Part shown: positions 34,831 to 44,404 of the stretch, piece after piece
Layout: the number at the start of each line of letters is the position of its first letter
How positions within the stretch are numbered: the stretch's first letter is position 1
Assembly (NCBI GenBank): GCA_002030045.1
Contig: LQBI01000031.1
Coordinates: 30,854 to 94,853 of the forward strand
Length of the DNA stretch: 64,000 bases
From: Candidatus Aegiribacteria sp. MLS_C
GTDB lineage: Bacteria > Fermentibacterota > Fermentibacteria > Fermentibacterales > JCC-6
Direction of reading: 5' to 3'
The notes under the pieces: model-generated
Databases searched by the model: none
Seen by the model: only the letters and a program-made list of their open reading frames with translations
What the model was told of the DNA's origin: nothing
Made by a program: the position numbers and the translations under genes

Positions 34831-37647
34831 ATCCTCGAGGAAGACCTTCTTCAGGAACCTGCCGGTGTATGAATGCTCCTGTTCCGCCAGCTGTTCCGGG
34901 GTTCCCGTTGCTATTATCCTGCCTCCCTCGTCCCCCCCGTCGGGACCCAGGTCTATGATCCACCCGGCGTTCTTTATCACGTCCATGTTGTGCTCGATGA
35001 CTATAACGGTATTGCCTGCCTTGACCAGCCTGGACAGCACCAGGAGCAGCTTCTTCACATCGTGGAAATGCAGCCCGGTGGTCGGTTCGTCAAGGATGTA
35101 GACAGTATGCGAGGTACTGGGACGCGCCAGCTCGCGAGCCAGCTTTATTCTCTGTGCCTCCCCTCCCGACAGGGTGGTGGCCGGCTGCCCCAGCTGGATG
35201 TAGCCCAGTCCCACGTCGTCGAGGACCTTTAGGATGCTGTAGATGGACGGTATCCTCTCGAAGTGGGACATAGCCTCGTTAACTGTCAGGTCCAGCACCT
35301 CCGCTATGTCGAGTCCGCCGTAGGTTATCTTCAGGGTCTCCCGGTTGAACCTCCTGCCCCTGCAGGTCTTGCACTCGATGAATACATCCGACAGGAAGTG
35401 CATCTCTATCTTCTTGACACCGGCTCCCTTGCACTCCTCGCAGCGGCCGCCCTTCACGTTGAAGCTGAATCTCCCGGGCCTGTATCCGCGGACCTTTGCC
35501 TGAGGGGTTTCGGCGAAGAGGTTCCGAATGTGGTCGAAGACCTTGGTGTAGGTGGCGGGGTTGGACCTCGGGGTCTTCCCTATGGGGTCCTGTGATATGT
35601 TTATGACCTTGTCCACCTTGCGGACACCCTCGAGAGCGGCGTATGGACCGGGCCTGACCTTCAGGGACCCTCCCAGAGCAGCGGACAGGGCCGGATAGAG
35701 GGTCTGGCTTACGAGGGAACTCTTGCCAGAGCCGGAGACCCCGGTCACGCAGACGAACCTTCCCAGCGGTACCCTGAGGTCCACATCGCGCAGGTTGTGA
35801 AGCGAGGCCTTCCTGAGGACCAGTCTGTCGTCGGAGCCGGACGATACGGGGACGGTCCTGTGAATGAACTTCCTCCCCGAGAGGTAGTCCCCGGTGAGGG
35901 AATTCTCGCAGGCCATTATATCATCCGGAGTCCCCGCAGCCACGACCATGCCCCCCTGCACACCGGCGCCGGGGCCGAAATCCACGATGTGGTCGGCTGA
36001 CAGGATGGTCTCGTGGTCGTGCTCCACAACAAGCACCGTGTTGCCCAGGTCCCTGAGTTCCTTCAGAGTGTCCAGCAGCCTGCGGTTGTCCCTCTGGTGC
36101 AGGCCTATCGTGGGTTCGTCCAGCACGTACAGGACTCCGGTGAGGCCGCTCCCTATCTGGCTGGCGAGACGTATCCTCTGCGCCTCTCCTCCGGACAGGC
36201 TGGGAGAGGCCCTGTCGAGTGTAAGGTAGTGGAGGCCGACGTTCTTCAGGAAAGCCAGCCTGCTCCGTATCTCCCTGAGGAGTTCCGATGCCACCTCCAT
36301 ACGCCACGGGTCCAGCTCGAGTTCATTGAAGTAATCATGCAGGTCCTGTACCGTCATGGAGTTCAGCCTGTGGATCCCCTCGCTGCCTACGGTGACCGAC
36401 CTGGCCTCGCTCCTGAGCCTCGTGCCCCGGCAGGCGGAGCATGGCGACCTGTTGAAGAATTTCTCGTAGTGTCTTCGAGACGCCTGGCTGGAGGTGCTCC
36501 TGTAGAGCCTCTCGATCCTGGGGATGACACCCTCCCACTTCGTCTCCCATACTCCGGACGAACTGTCGGATGACCACGAGACGCTTATCTTCCTGTCGCC
36601 GGACCCGTACAGTATGATGTCCTGGACCTCTTCGGGAAGGCTTTGCCAGGGAGCGCCGGTGTTGAAGTCCAGCTCCCTCGCCAGGGCCCGGACCAGGTTC
36701 CTGCCGTGTCCCGACGGCACTCCCCACGGGGCCACGGCGCCGTCCTTGATGGAGAGGGCCTTCCTTGGGACTACGAGAAGCGGGTCCACCTTCATCTCGA
36801 AACCCAGTCCCGAGCATTCGGGGCACATGCCGAGGGGATTGTTGAAGCTGAAAAGCTGGGGAGTGAGTTCCGGCATGCTGATGCCGCAGTATGCGCAGGT
36901 GCTGTGCTCGCTCATCAGGGTCTCTTCACCGGAGTCTGCATCGATGACCGACAGGATTCCCTCGCCCTCGGACATGGCCGTCTCCACGGAGTCCATCAGC
37001 CTGCTGGCGATGCTTTCCTCGAGGACTATCCTGTCCACCACCAGGTGCACGGTGTGCTTCCTCTTCCCGTCCAGTGAGATAGTGCCGTCCAGGTCCCTGG
37101 TCTCGCCGTCCACTATTACTCGAACGTACCCCCTCTTACGTAGCGAGGGGAACAGGTCCGCGCAGGACCCCTTGCGGTTGCGGACGATGGGCGCCGTGAT
37201 GAAAAGCCTGGTGCCCGCAGGCATCTCCAGTATCCTGTCCACCATCTGCTGGGGGGATTGGCTGGATACCTCCCTGCCGCACCGGGGGCAGTGGGGTATG
37301 CCTACCCTTGCGAAGAGCACTCTGAGGTAATCGGATATCTCCGTGACCGTTCCCACAGTGGAGCGCGGGTTGTGGCTCACCGTCTTCTGCTCTATGGATA
37401 TGGCGGGCGAGAGACCCTCTATGCTCTCGTACAGAGGTTTCTCCAGCTGTCCCAGGAACTGCCTGGCGTAGGCCGACAGCGACTCTACGTAGCGGCGCTG
37501 TCCCTCCGCGTACAGGGTGTCGAAGGCGAAGGAACTCTTGCCGGAACCCGACACCCCTGTCAGGACCACCAGCCTGTTCCTTGGGAACTCCACGGTTATG
37601 TTCTTGAGGTTGTGCTCCCTGGCTCCCTTTACAATGATCCTGTCCAT
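34801..37647 (-). CDS. uvrA: Excinuclease ABC subunit A
   Basis: The product has 948 residues, the usual UvrA length. It starts [22 protein letters not shown]. Both ABC ATPase modules are complete: Walker [21 protein letters not shown] and [18 protein letters not shown], signatures [14 protein letters not shown] and [14 protein letters not shown], Walker [16 protein letters not shown] and [15 protein letters not shown]. The zinc modules are [11 protein letters not shown]...CPEC and [11 protein letters not shown]...CKTCRG. UvrA recognises bulky DNA lesions and loads UvrB in nucleotide excision repair. A TATACTATAT box lies upstream on the minus strand near 37693-37703. uvrB and uvrC are not in the window. 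Confidence 0.98.
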   Translation of the reverse strand: MDRIIVKGAREHNLKNITVEFPRNRLVVLTGVSGSGKSSFAFDTLYAEGQRRYVESLSAYARQFLGQLEKPLYESIEGLSPAISIEQKTVSHNPRSTVGTVTEISDYLRVLFARVGIPHCPRCGREVSSQSPQQMVDRILEMPAGTRLFITAPIVRNRKGSCADLFPSLRKRGYVRVIVDGETRDLDGTISLDGKRKHTVHLVVDRIVLEESIASRLMDSVETAMSEGEGILSVIDADSGEETLMSEHSTCAYCGISMPELTPQLFSFNNPLGMCPECSGLGFEMKVDPLLVVPRKALSIKDGAVAPWGVPSGHGRNLVRALARELDFNTGAPWQSLPEEVQDIILYGSGDRKISVSWSSDSSSGVWETKWEGVIPRIERLYRSTSSQASRRHYEKFFNRSPCSACRGTRLRSEARSVTVGSEGIHRLNSMTVQDLHDYFNELELDPWRMEVASELLREIRSRLAFLKNVGLHYLTLDRASPSLSGGEAQRIRLASQIGSGLTGVLYVLDEPTIGLHQRDNRRLLDTLKELRDLGNTVLVVEHDHETILSADHIVDFGPGAGVQGGMVVAAGTPDDIMACENSLTGDYLSGRKFIHRTVPVSSGSDDRLVLRKASLHNLRDVDLRVPLGRFVCVTGVSGSGKSSLVSQTLYPALSAALGGSLKVRPGPYAALEGVRKVDKVINISQDPIGKTPRSNPATYTKVFDHIRNLFAETPQAKVRGYRPGRFSFNVKGGRCEECKGAGVKKIEMHFLSDVFIECKTCRGRRFNRETLKITYGGLDIAEVLDLTVNEAMSHFERIPSIYSILKVLDDVGLGYIQLGQPATTLSGGEAQRIKLARELARPSTSHTVYILDEPTTGLHFHDVKKLLLVLSRLVKAGNTVIVIEHNMDVIKNAGWIIDLGPDGGDEGGRIIATGTPEQLAEQEHSYTGRFLKKVFLEDSAHAAGQES

Positions 37648-37955
37648 CCGCCGTTCTCCGTTTTTTCAGTGACGATGGAGGCAACCGCAACCATATAGTA
37701 TAAGACCTCCGTACAGGGGTCGGGATGTGCCACAATAGCACGGCCGTTCCCGGCCCGGGTCGGAGCCTCCCCGGGACCCTTTACTTCAAGCTCCTGTACC
37801 GAAGTAACTTATGAATTCAATGTCTTCTGGCACGCGGATTGCTCGTTCTATGGGAGGAGCAAATGAAACGGCACCGGCCGACAGAAAACGGAAACTCCGC
37901 ATAAGACTTTCGGCGAATCGCGGAGACAGGGATAGTTCAGACAGGAGAGGAAGAC
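37648..37955. other. Divergent intergenic region between uvrA and dnaK
   Basis: This 308-base gap must carry both promoters. I found no CIRCE (TTAGCACTC...GAGTGCTAA) or HAIR operator, so HrcA or HspR control of dnaK is not supported by sequence. A 13-codon open frame with a good ribosome site (GGGAGGAG, ATG 37863, stop 37904) encodes M-K-R-H-R-P-T-E-N-G-N-S-A and could be a leader peptide. Confidence 0.5.
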
Positions 37956-39887
37956 ATGGGCAAGATAATAGGGATCGACCTGGGGACCACGAACTCATGC
38001 GTGGCTGTAATGGAGGGTGGTGAGCCCACGGTAATACCCAATGCCGAAGGAAACAGGACTACTCCTTCGGTGGTTGGTTTCAACGACAAAGGAGAGAGAC
38101 TTGTGGGTGTGGTGGCCCACAGGCAGGCGGTAGCCAATCCGCAGAATACCGTTTCCTCCATAAAGAGGTTCATGGGCCGCAAGTTCGGTGAGGTCTCCAA
38201 GGAGATGAAGAGGGTACCCTACAAGGTGGTAGAGGGCAAGAACGGCGACGCATGGGTCGAGGTAATGGGCAAGAATTACTCACCACCGGAGATATCCGCC
38301 ATGATACTCCAGAAGATGAGGCAGACGGCGGAGGACTACCTGGGCGAGAAGGTGGACAAGGCAGTGGTCACCGTGCCCGCCTACTTCAACGACAGCCAGA
38401 GACAGGCGACGAAGGACGCGGGGAAGATAGCGGGACTGCAGGTGGAGCGCATAGTGAACGAGCCCACCGCGGCGGCGCTGGCCTACGGACTGGACAAGGA
38501 ATCATCGAACCGGACAATCGCCGTCTACGACCTCGGCGGAGGCACCTTCGACATATCCATACTCGAGATCGGCGACGGGGTCTTCGAGGTCAAGTCCACG
38601 AACGGCGACACACATCTGGGCGGGGACGATTTCGACCAGAGGATAATCGACTGGATGGTGGCGGAGTTCAGGAAGAGCAAGGGCATAGACCTCTCGGGTG
38701 ACCCCATGGCACTGCAGAGGCTGAAGGAGGCTGCGGAGACCGCCAAGTGCGAACTCTCCACCACCCAGAGTGCTTCCATAAACCTGCCCTTCATAACCGC
38801 GGATTCTTCCGGAGCGAAGCACCTGGACATGACCCTGAGCAGGTCCAAGCTTGAACAGATGGTGGACGACCTGGTGGACAGGACCGTAGCACCGTGCGTA
38901 ACCGCCCTTAAGGATGCCGGACTGGAGCCTTCGCAGATAGACGACGTCCTCCTGGTGGGCGGCCAGACCAGGATGCCCATGGTCCAGAAGAAGGTGACGG
39001 AGATATTCGCCCGGGAGCCACACAAGGGCGTCAATCCCGACGAGGTGGTGGCAGTGGGCGCCGCGATACAGGCGGGGGTGCTCTCCGGCGACGTCAAGGA
39101 TGTTCTTCTTCTCGACGTGACACCGCTGACCCTCGGCATCGAGACACTGGGCGGCGTGGCTACTCCGATCATCGAGAAGAACACCACCATACCCACGAAG
39201 AAGAGCCAGATATTCAGCACCGCGGCGGACAACCAGCCCCAGGTGGAGATCATCGTGCTACAGGGTGAGAGGAAGATGGCGGCGGACAACCGAATAGTGG
39301 GCAGGTTCGTCCTTGACGGCATACCTCCCGCTCCCAGGGGCATGCCGCAGATCGAGGTAACCTTCGACATCGACGCCAACGGCATCCTGCACGTATCCGC
39401 CAGGGACAAGGCCACCGGCAAGGAGCAGAAGATCACCATCGAGGCTTCCAGCGGCCTGACCGAGGAGCAGATAAAGCAGATGGTGAAGGATGCCGAACTC
39501 CACGCCGAGGAGGACGCCAGGAAAAAGGAGAAGATAGAGAGAAGGAACCATGCCGACGCCATGGTCTTCGAGATAGAGAAGCAGATGAGGGAGTACGGGG
39601 ACAAGGTTTCCCCGGAGGACCGTTCCAGGCTGGAGGATGCCCTCTCGGGCATGAAGAAGGCCATGGAAGGCGAAGATGACGATGCCGTGAAGAGGGAGTA
39701 CGAGAAGCTCCAGGAGACATGGAAGCAGTTCGGGGAGGCCTTCTACCGGCAGCAGCAGGCACAGCAGCAGGCCCAAGCACAGACGGAAGGCGCCGCAGGA
39801 GGTCCCGGTGGCCCCGATACGGCGGGAACCGGTCCCGGTGACGACGACCACACGGTCGACGCCGACTACGAAGTGGTAGACGACTGA
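37956..39887 (+). CDS. dnaK: Hsp70 chaperone DnaK
   Basis: The product has 643 residues and the standard order: ATPase domain beginning [21 protein letters not shown], with [14 protein letters not shown] and [13 protein letters not shown], substrate-binding domain from about 390 ([17 protein letters not shown]), helical lid and a Gln/Gly-rich C-terminal tail. It refolds proteins by ATP cycles with GrpE and DnaJ, encoded immediately downstream. AGGAGAGGAAG precedes the ATG. The stop overlaps the grpE start by one base (TGATG), indicating translational coupling. The final residues end in D-Y-E-V-V-D-D, a common bacterial DnaK ending. Confidence 0.99.
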   Translation: MGKIIGIDLGTTNSCVAVMEGGEPTVIPNAEGNRTTPSVVGFNDKGERLVGVVAHRQAVANPQNTVSSIKRFMGRKFGEVSKEMKRVPYKVVEGKNGDAWVEVMGKNYSPPEISAMILQKMRQTAEDYLGEKVDKAVVTVPAYFNDSQRQATKDAGKIAGLQVERIVNEPTAAALAYGLDKESSNRTIAVYDLGGGTFDISILEIGDGVFEVKSTNGDTHLGGDDFDQRIIDWMVAEFRKSKGIDLSGDPMALQRLKEAAETAKCELSTTQSASINLPFITADSSGAKHLDMTLSRSKLEQMVDDLVDRTVAPCVTALKDAGLEPSQIDDVLLVGGQTRMPMVQKKVTEIFAREPHKGVNPDEVVAVGAAIQAGVLSGDVKDVLLLDVTPLTLGIETLGGVATPIIEKNTTIPTKKSQIFSTAADNQPQVEIIVLQGERKMAADNRIVGRFVLDGIPPAPRGMPQIEVTFDIDANGILHVSARDKATGKEQKITIEASSGLTEEQIKQMVKDAELHAEEDARKKEKIERRNHADAMVFEIEKQMREYGDKVSPEDRSRLEDALSGMKKAMEGEDDDAVKREYEKLQETWKQFGEAFYRQQQAQQQAQAQTEGAAGGPGGPDTAGTGPGDDDHTVDADYEVVDD

Positions 39888-40537
39888 TGGCCGATCCAAG
39901 GAGAAACACGACCAGGAGGAAGAACGGTACATCCACCAGAAGGAGCATACCGGAGGACCAGCCGGAGGAGAACAAGAAAGAGGAGAGCGGGACCCATTCT
40001 CATGAAGAAGTTACGGATGAGGTCCCGTCCCGGGAGCCCGAGCCCGTACCCGGAGCCGACCCCGAGAGAGCCAGGCTCTTGGACAGGCTGATGAGGCTGC
40101 AGGCGGAGTTCGACAACTACAGGAAGAGGCAGGCCAGGGACTTCCGCCGTCTATGTTCCCAGGGCAAGAGGGAACTGATCTCCGAACTGCTGGCAGTCCT
40201 GGACAACTACCACAGGGCCGAACGGCTTGTAGAGGAAGGGGGGCATTCCGTTGAGGAGATCGCCGACGGCCTGATGAAGACCTCCGATCAGCTCGAGCGT
40301 ATCCTGGCCCAGGAGGGTCTCTCGGAGATGGAGGTCAGTCCCAGGGACCCCTTCGATCCCAATATCCACGAGGCCTTGCTGGCGGAGGACACCGAAGACC
40401 TGGACATGGACAGGGTTCTCGAGGTGTTCCAGAAGGGATACATGCTCAACGACGAAATGCTCAGGCCCGCAAGGGTCAGGGTAGGACGGGCCGGCCACCG
40501 GCGTGAAGGGACCCCCGTGGACGAAGGGGGCGAATAG
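39887..40537 (+). CDS. grpE: Nucleotide exchange factor GrpE
   Basis: The product has 216 residues. A low-complexity charged N-terminal part (to about 55) is followed by the GrpE core: LDRLMRLQAEFDNYRKRQARDF (long coiled coil), LISELLAVLDNYHRAERL, and the beta-wing part with FDPNIHEALLAEDTEDL, VLEVFQKGYMLNDEMLRPARVRVGR. GrpE opens the DnaK nucleotide pocket to release ADP. It is coupled to dnaK by a one-base overlap and followed six bases later by dnaJ. The N-terminal extension is longer than in E. coli. Confidence 0.97.
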   Translation: MADPRRNTTRRKNGTSTRRSIPEDQPEENKKEESGTHSHEEVTDEVPSREPEPVPGADPERARLLDRLMRLQAEFDNYRKRQARDFRRLCSQGKRELISELLAVLDNYHRAERLVEEGGHSVEEIADGLMKTSDQLERILAQEGLSEMEVSPRDPFDPNIHEALLAEDTEDLDMDRVLEVFQKGYMLNDEMLRPARVRVGRAGHRREGTPVDEGGE

Positions 40538-40543
40538 CGACAA

Positions 40544-41557
40544 GTGAGCAAGGATCTCTACGCCGTACTGGGGGTGGATGAGAGCGCCTCCGGCGATGAG
40601 CTGAAGAAAGCCTACAGGAAACTGGCGAAGAAGTATCATCCCGACGCCAACCCCGGTGACACCGGGGCCGAGGAGCGCTTCAAGGAGGTCTCCGAAGCCT
40701 ACGACATACTGGGTGATCAGGAGAAGAGGGCCCAGTACGACCAGATGCGCAAGGGTGGAGGCGGCTTTTCCTGGAGTTCGACGGCAGGCGGGGAGGGCGG
40801 CAGCCCCTTCGGAGGAGGAGGGCTTGCCGACATCCTCAGGTCGATGTTCGGAGGCGGGTTCGAGGGTGGCGGATCCGGCAGGAGACAGGCGTCAAGGACC
40901 ACGGTCGCGGTCGAAGTGCCCTTTCGGACGGCGGCCCTCGGAGGTACCGTCAGGACAAACCTTCAGGTACCTTCCACCTGCCCCGTGTGCATGGGTTCCG
41001 GCGGTTCCGGAAGGAAGACCTGCGAGCAGTGCGGTGGAAGAGGGATGGTGCAGCAGGGGCAGATGGTCATGCCCTGTCCCTCCTGCGGTGGTTCGGGAGA
41101 GACGTTCTCCAGCGTATGCTCAGCCTGCGGAGGATCCGGCGAGACAATGTCGATCGAGACTGTCGAACTTAAGGTCCCGGCCGGTTCCGACGACGGCACG
41201 GTGCTCAGGCTGGCGACCCCCTCCAGGCGGACGGTGATGGTAAGACTCCGGGTGAAACCCGACAGCTTCTTTACCCGGGAGGGCCGGAACATACACTGTA
41301 CAGTGAGGATATCCGCACCGCAGGCGGTCCTGGGCACCAGGCTGAAGATCAGGACCCTTGACGGGAAGGTGATGCTCCGCATCCATCCCGGCACCCAGCC
41401 GGGGGCCATACTCAGGATACCCGGCAGGGGAGTCCCCTACAGGGGAACGAAGGGCGACCAGCTGGTCCATGTGCGGGTTGACATTCCCTCGAATCCCTCA
41501 CCGGAGGAGAAGCAGCTATGGGAGAAGCTGTCCGGGCTCCACACCCGGCGAGCTTGA
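40544..41557 (+). CDS. dnaJ: Hsp40 co-chaperone DnaJ
   Basis: The product has 337 residues from a GTG start. It contains a J domain with the H-P-D motif (KKYHPDANPGD), a Gly/Phe-rich linker (GGGGFSWSSTAGGEGG...), four zinc-finger C-x-x-C-x-G-x-G repeats (CPVCMGSG, CEQCGGRG, CPSCGGSG, CSACGGSG) and the C-terminal substrate-binding beta domain with IHPGTQPGAILRIPGRGVPY. It stimulates DnaK ATPase and delivers substrates. It is shorter than the typical 370-380 residues, with a reduced dimerisation tail. Third gene of the dnaK-grpE-dnaJ operon. Confidence 0.97.
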   Translation: MSKDLYAVLGVDESASGDELKKAYRKLAKKYHPDANPGDTGAEERFKEVSEAYDILGDQEKRAQYDQMRKGGGGFSWSSTAGGEGGSPFGGGGLADILRSMFGGGFEGGGSGRRQASRTTVAVEVPFRTAALGGTVRTNLQVPSTCPVCMGSGGSGRKTCEQCGGRGMVQQGQMVMPCPSCGGSGETFSSVCSACGGSGETMSIETVELKVPAGSDDGTVLRLATPSRRTVMVRLRVKPDSFFTREGRNIHCTVRISAPQAVLGTRLKIRTLDGKVMLRIHPGTQPGAILRIPGRGVPYRGTKGDQLVHVRVDIPSNPSPEEKQLWEKLSGLHTRRA

Positions 41558-41625
41558 CGGGGGGGGAGCCCGGTGTTATTCCCGACGTTGACCGTGACAC
41601 CTACCCAATGAACTGAGGAGGATCC

Positions 41626-41802
41626 TTGAATTACGCCTACCTTGCGCTTCTCATTCCCGGACTGGTCATGTCGGTGGCAGGGTTCGTGATGCTGGGGAAG
41701 AAGCTGCATCCGGTGGTTACCGGTCTTGTGTTCCTGGTCGGTATCGCCGCCATGGTGCTGGGCGTCCTTCTGACCTGCGTACCGGATTTCTTCGCAGGCT
41801 GA
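41626..41802 (+). CDS. Small two-helix membrane protein
   Basis: A TTG start four bases after GAGGAGG opens a 58-codon frame: L-N-Y-A-Y-L-A-L-L-I-P-G-L-V-M-S then GFVMLGKKLHP, VVTGLVFLVGIAAMVLGVLLT, CVPDFFAG. Two hydrophobic helices separated by a short basic loop predict an inner-membrane hairpin. It lies 68 bases after dnaJ and is convergent with the repeat-protein gene. No family is recognised. Confidence 0.65.
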   Translation: MNYAYLALLIPGLVMSVAGFVMLGKKLHPVVTGLVFLVGIAAMVLGVLLTCVPDFFAG

Positions 41803-41806
41803 ACGG

Positions 41807-42928
41807 TTACTCCAGCAGTCCCAGCTTCTTGAAGTTCTCGACGAACTCGGCGAGCAGTGAGTCGGCAGGGTGGACCGAGTGAGCCCTATCCGCCAGTTCC
41901 GCTGCGGCCACAAGTGCATTGTCCTGGACCATCTGCCTTATCTGCGCAATGTACTCCTGGGCGGTTACTCCGGCACTCGAGCTACCGGAAGCCTGTCCTT
42001 CGACCGCTCCCGGTTCCCAGGATTCAAGATCGGCGAGCAGAAGGTCCAGGCCCGTGGCCTGGGGTAGCGTCAGGAATGCCTGCCTGGCAAAGGAGACCGC
42101 ATCGGGAACATTTCCGGACTCCAGTTTTTTCCTGGCTATCTGCACCAGGTTGGCGGACTTGATCCTGATCCTGAGAAGATCGATCCTGGCCGTTACTTCC
42201 TGACTGTCCGGAGCCAGCTGCCTGGCCTTCTTGAGATATGCTATGGCCTTCTGCTGGTGGCCGTTCTCGTATTCCATATCCGAAGCTTCGAAGAGCTTCT
42301 GGAGCCGATCCTCTGCCATTGACTGCGTCCTTTCCTCGTTCTCATCAACGGACTGTGAACGGTGGTCCTCTACCTCCCCGTATTCCTCCCGGTCCGAAGC
42401 CCCGGCGTTAGCATGTCCCATACCCCCAGAAGCCGCAGCGTTAGCATGTCCCATACCCCCCGAAGCCCCGGCGTTAGCACGTTCCATACCCCCAGAAGCC
42501 GCAGCGTTAGCATGTCCCATACCCCCAGAAGCCGCGGCGTTAGCACGTTCCATCCCCCCAGAAGCCGCAGCGTTAGCACGTTCCATACCCCCCGAAGCCG
42601 CCGCGTTAAGGTGTTCCTTACCCCCCGAAGCGGCCGCGTTAAGGTGTTCCATACCCCCAGAAGCCGCGGCGGAATTCGCGGCCTTTCCCTTCGGCGGTTC
42701 CGGAGCTGCGATTACGTCATCTTCGAATTCGACATCGTCGTCGTCCTCGAGGCCGGTCCTGACCTTCTTCTTGCCTATGACCTTGATGACCTGTACCAGC
42801 ACGCCGTTGTTGTCGTCTATGCTGACGGCCTTTCTCATCAGCTCCAGGGCCTCGTCCCTCTTCCCCTGGTAGAGCTTCTTCTTGGCCTTCCTGACCAGGC
42901 TCGCTATAACCTTGACGTTCTTCTTCAA
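41807..42928 (-). CDS. TPR-type protein with an eight-copy 11-residue repeat
   Basis: The product has 373 residues from TTG 42928, five bases after GGAGG; the frame stays open upstream but codes implausible sequence there. An N-terminal helical segment (KVIASLVRKAKKKLYQGKRDEALELMRKAV) looks like a TPR. Residues 87-174 are eight tandem copies of A-A/G-A-S-G-G-M-E/G-H/R-A/L-N. The second half has further TPR-like helices (AEDRLQKLFEASDMEYENGHQQKAIAYLKKARQLAPDS, AVSFARQAFLTLPQATGL, LVAAAELADRAHSVHPADS). No signal peptide is seen, so it is probably cytoplasmic. A TATTAT box on the minus strand near 42965-42970 may be its -10. Function unknown; the repeat probably acts as a flexible spacer. Confidence 0.7.
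   Translation of the reverse strand: MKKNVKVIASLVRKAKKKLYQGKRDEALELMRKAVSIDDNNGVLVQVIKVIGKKKVRTGLEDDDDVEFEDDVIAAPEPPKGKAANSAAASGGMEHLNAAASGGKEHLNAAASGGMERANAAASGGMERANAAASGGMGHANAAASGGMERANAGASGGMGHANAAASGGMGHANAGASDREEYGEVEDHRSQSVDENEERTQSMAEDRLQKLFEASDMEYENGHQQKAIAYLKKARQLAPDSQEVTARIDLLRIRIKSANLVQIARKKLESGNVPDAVSFARQAFLTLPQATGLDLLLADLESWEPGAVEGQASGSSSAGVTAQEYIAQIRQMVQDNALVAAAELADRAHSVHPADSLLAEFVENFKKLGLLE
42407..42670 (-). repeat. Eight tandem 33-bp coding repeats
   Basis: The array encodes residues 87-174 of the protein at 41807-42928. Units differ at a few positions (M/K, E/G, H/R, A/L) and the DNA units are nearly identical, which points to recent expansion by slippage or recombination; copy number is likely to vary among strains. 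Confidence 0.95.
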
Positions 42929-43064
42929 TACAGCCTCCGGAAGTGCAGTTGCCTGAATGCCAAAGATAATACAAGAAACAGCCCTTGAGGAACCGCGACA
43001 GTATATTACCGCAGGACATCCCTCACAAGAGTCCGGGGGATGAAGTGGCCTCCTTCCGGACGTA

Positions 43065-43092
43065 TTGACGCTGGTGTTATAAATTGTATCAT
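43065..43092 (+). promoter_or_regulatory. Promoter of the metK transcription unit
   Basis: TTGACG (43065-43070) and TATCAT (43087-43092), 16-base spacer. Transcription would start near 43099, exactly where the SAM-II aptamer begins. Confidence 0.75.
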
Positions 43093-43098
43093 TAACTG

Positions 43099-43197
43099 CC
43101 GTGGAATGATTTGGGGTGTATTGCAACCACGTAAAAAAAAGTGCTAAAAAGCCGATAGCTCACCTCAGGCCGCCGGCTGGCGGCTTTCTTTTTCTCG
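43099..43197 (+). promoter_or_regulatory. SAM-II riboswitch coupled to an intrinsic terminator, upstream of metK
   Basis: The aptamer (43099-43153) has the SAM-II consensus: P1 strand CGTGG (43100-43104), TGATTT (43107-43112), GTATTGCAA (43118-43126), P1' CCACG (43127-43131) and GCTAAAAAG (43143-43151). The pseudoknot pair GG (within 43113-43116) with CC (43152-43153) swaps the CC/GG of a SAM-II example I recall, which is covariation. Downstream, GCCGCC (43169-43174) pairs with GGCGGC (43179-43184), followed by TTTCTTTTTC, an intrinsic terminator. The strand AAAGCCG (43148-43154) can instead pair with CGGCTTT (43181-43187). SAM binding would hold AAAAAGCC in the pseudoknot and so free the terminator, lowering metK expression. 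Confidence 0.9.
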
Positions 43198-43227
43198 GCT
43201 GAAGGATGAGGAGAGGTTGTAAGCGTC

Positions 43228-44382
43228 ATGACCATGTTCACAAGCGAATCGGTTTCCGAAGGTCATCCGGACAAGATATGCGACCAGATCTCTGATGCGG
43301 TGCTGGACGCGCATCTTCAGCAGGACCCCGGCGCCCATGTGGCGTGCGAGACACTGGTGACCACCAACTTCTGCATGCTGGCCGGAGAGGTGAAGAGCCA
43401 CACCGAAGTGGATTACGAGGAGGTGGCCCGGAATATGATCCGGTTCATAGGCTACGACATCCCGGACCTGGGTTTCCACTACCTGGAGAACACCTACAAG
43501 ATAAGGATACACTCGCAGTCGCCGGATATCGACCACGGAGTGGTGGACAACGAGGGAGCGGGGGACCAGGGACTGATGTTCGGTTTCGCCTGCAGCGAGA
43601 CAGAAGCTCTCATGCCCTACCCCATACAGCTTGCCCACAGGCTGCTGGAGCGACTGAGGGAGGTCAGGAAGGCGGGAGAGCTCCCCTGGGCCAGGCCCGA
43701 TGCCAAGAGCCAGGTGACCGTCGAGTACCGGGGATACCAGCCCATCGCCATAGACGAGATACTTCTCTCAGTGCATCACGATCCCGACGCCAGCGCAGCC
43801 GACATGATAGATGACGTGCGCGGCAAGGTCATCATGCCTGTCATCGAGAACTGCATGCCTTCGCTGCCCTGGACCGGGAACCTGCTTTTCAACCCCTCCG
43901 GGAGGTTCGCCATCGGCGGCCCGCACGGGGATGCCGGCCTGACGGGCAGGAAGATCATCGTGGATACCTACGGCGGCACCGGAAGGCACGGAGGCGGAGC
44001 CTTCTCCGGCAAGGACTCGACCAAGGTGGACCGCTCAGCCGCCTACATGGCGAGGCACATCGCCAAGAACATCGTCAGCGCGGGAGTGGCTGACAGGTGC
44101 GAGATACAGCTTGCCTACGCCATCGGCAGGGCGGACCCGGTGTCGGTCATGGTGGAAACATTCGGCACCGAAAAGGTGAATGACATCTCAAGGGTGGAGA
44201 AGGCCGTCAGGGAGATCTTCCCCCTTCGTCCCTACAGGATAATCGAGTATCTTGGACTCAGGAGGCCCATCTTCTCGAAGACATCATCCTTCGGTCATTT
44301 CGGAAGGAGACCCGAGGAAGACGGTGCCTTCTCGTGGGAGAGCACCCACAGGGCCGAGGAACTGGCCTCGATGCTCCTCTGA
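43228..44382 (+). CDS. metK: S-adenosylmethionine synthetase
   Basis: The product has 384 residues. It shows [25 protein letters not shown] (ATP/metal site), [21 protein letters not shown] (DQG-M-FGYA-type loop) and the C-terminal signature [28 protein letters not shown]. It makes SAM from methionine and ATP, the methyl donor for the cell. GATGAGGAGAGG lies just before the start. Its expression is predicted to be repressed by its own product through the SAM-II element upstream. The EnvC-like gene follows 22 bases after its stop. Confidence 0.98.
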   Translation: MTMFTSESVSEGHPDKICDQISDAVLDAHLQQDPGAHVACETLVTTNFCMLAGEVKSHTEVDYEEVARNMIRFIGYDIPDLGFHYLENTYKIRIHSQSPDIDHGVVDNEGAGDQGLMFGFACSETEALMPYPIQLAHRLLERLREVRKAGELPWARPDAKSQVTVEYRGYQPIAIDEILLSVHHDPDASAADMIDDVRGKVIMPVIENCMPSLPWTGNLLFNPSGRFAIGGPHGDAGLTGRKIIVDTYGGTGRHGGGAFSGKDSTKVDRSAAYMARHIAKNIVSAGVADRCEIQLAYAIGRADPVSVMVETFGTEKVNDISRVEKAVREIFPLRPYRIIEYLGLRRPIFSKTSSFGHFGRRPEEDGAFSWESTHRAEELASMLL

Positions 44383-44404
44383 GGGAGACGACGGGAGAAC
44401 TCGA

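Noticed and set aside
37648..37955. CIRCE or HAIR heat-shock operator upstream of dnaK
   Set aside because: Neither inverted repeat was found on either strand.
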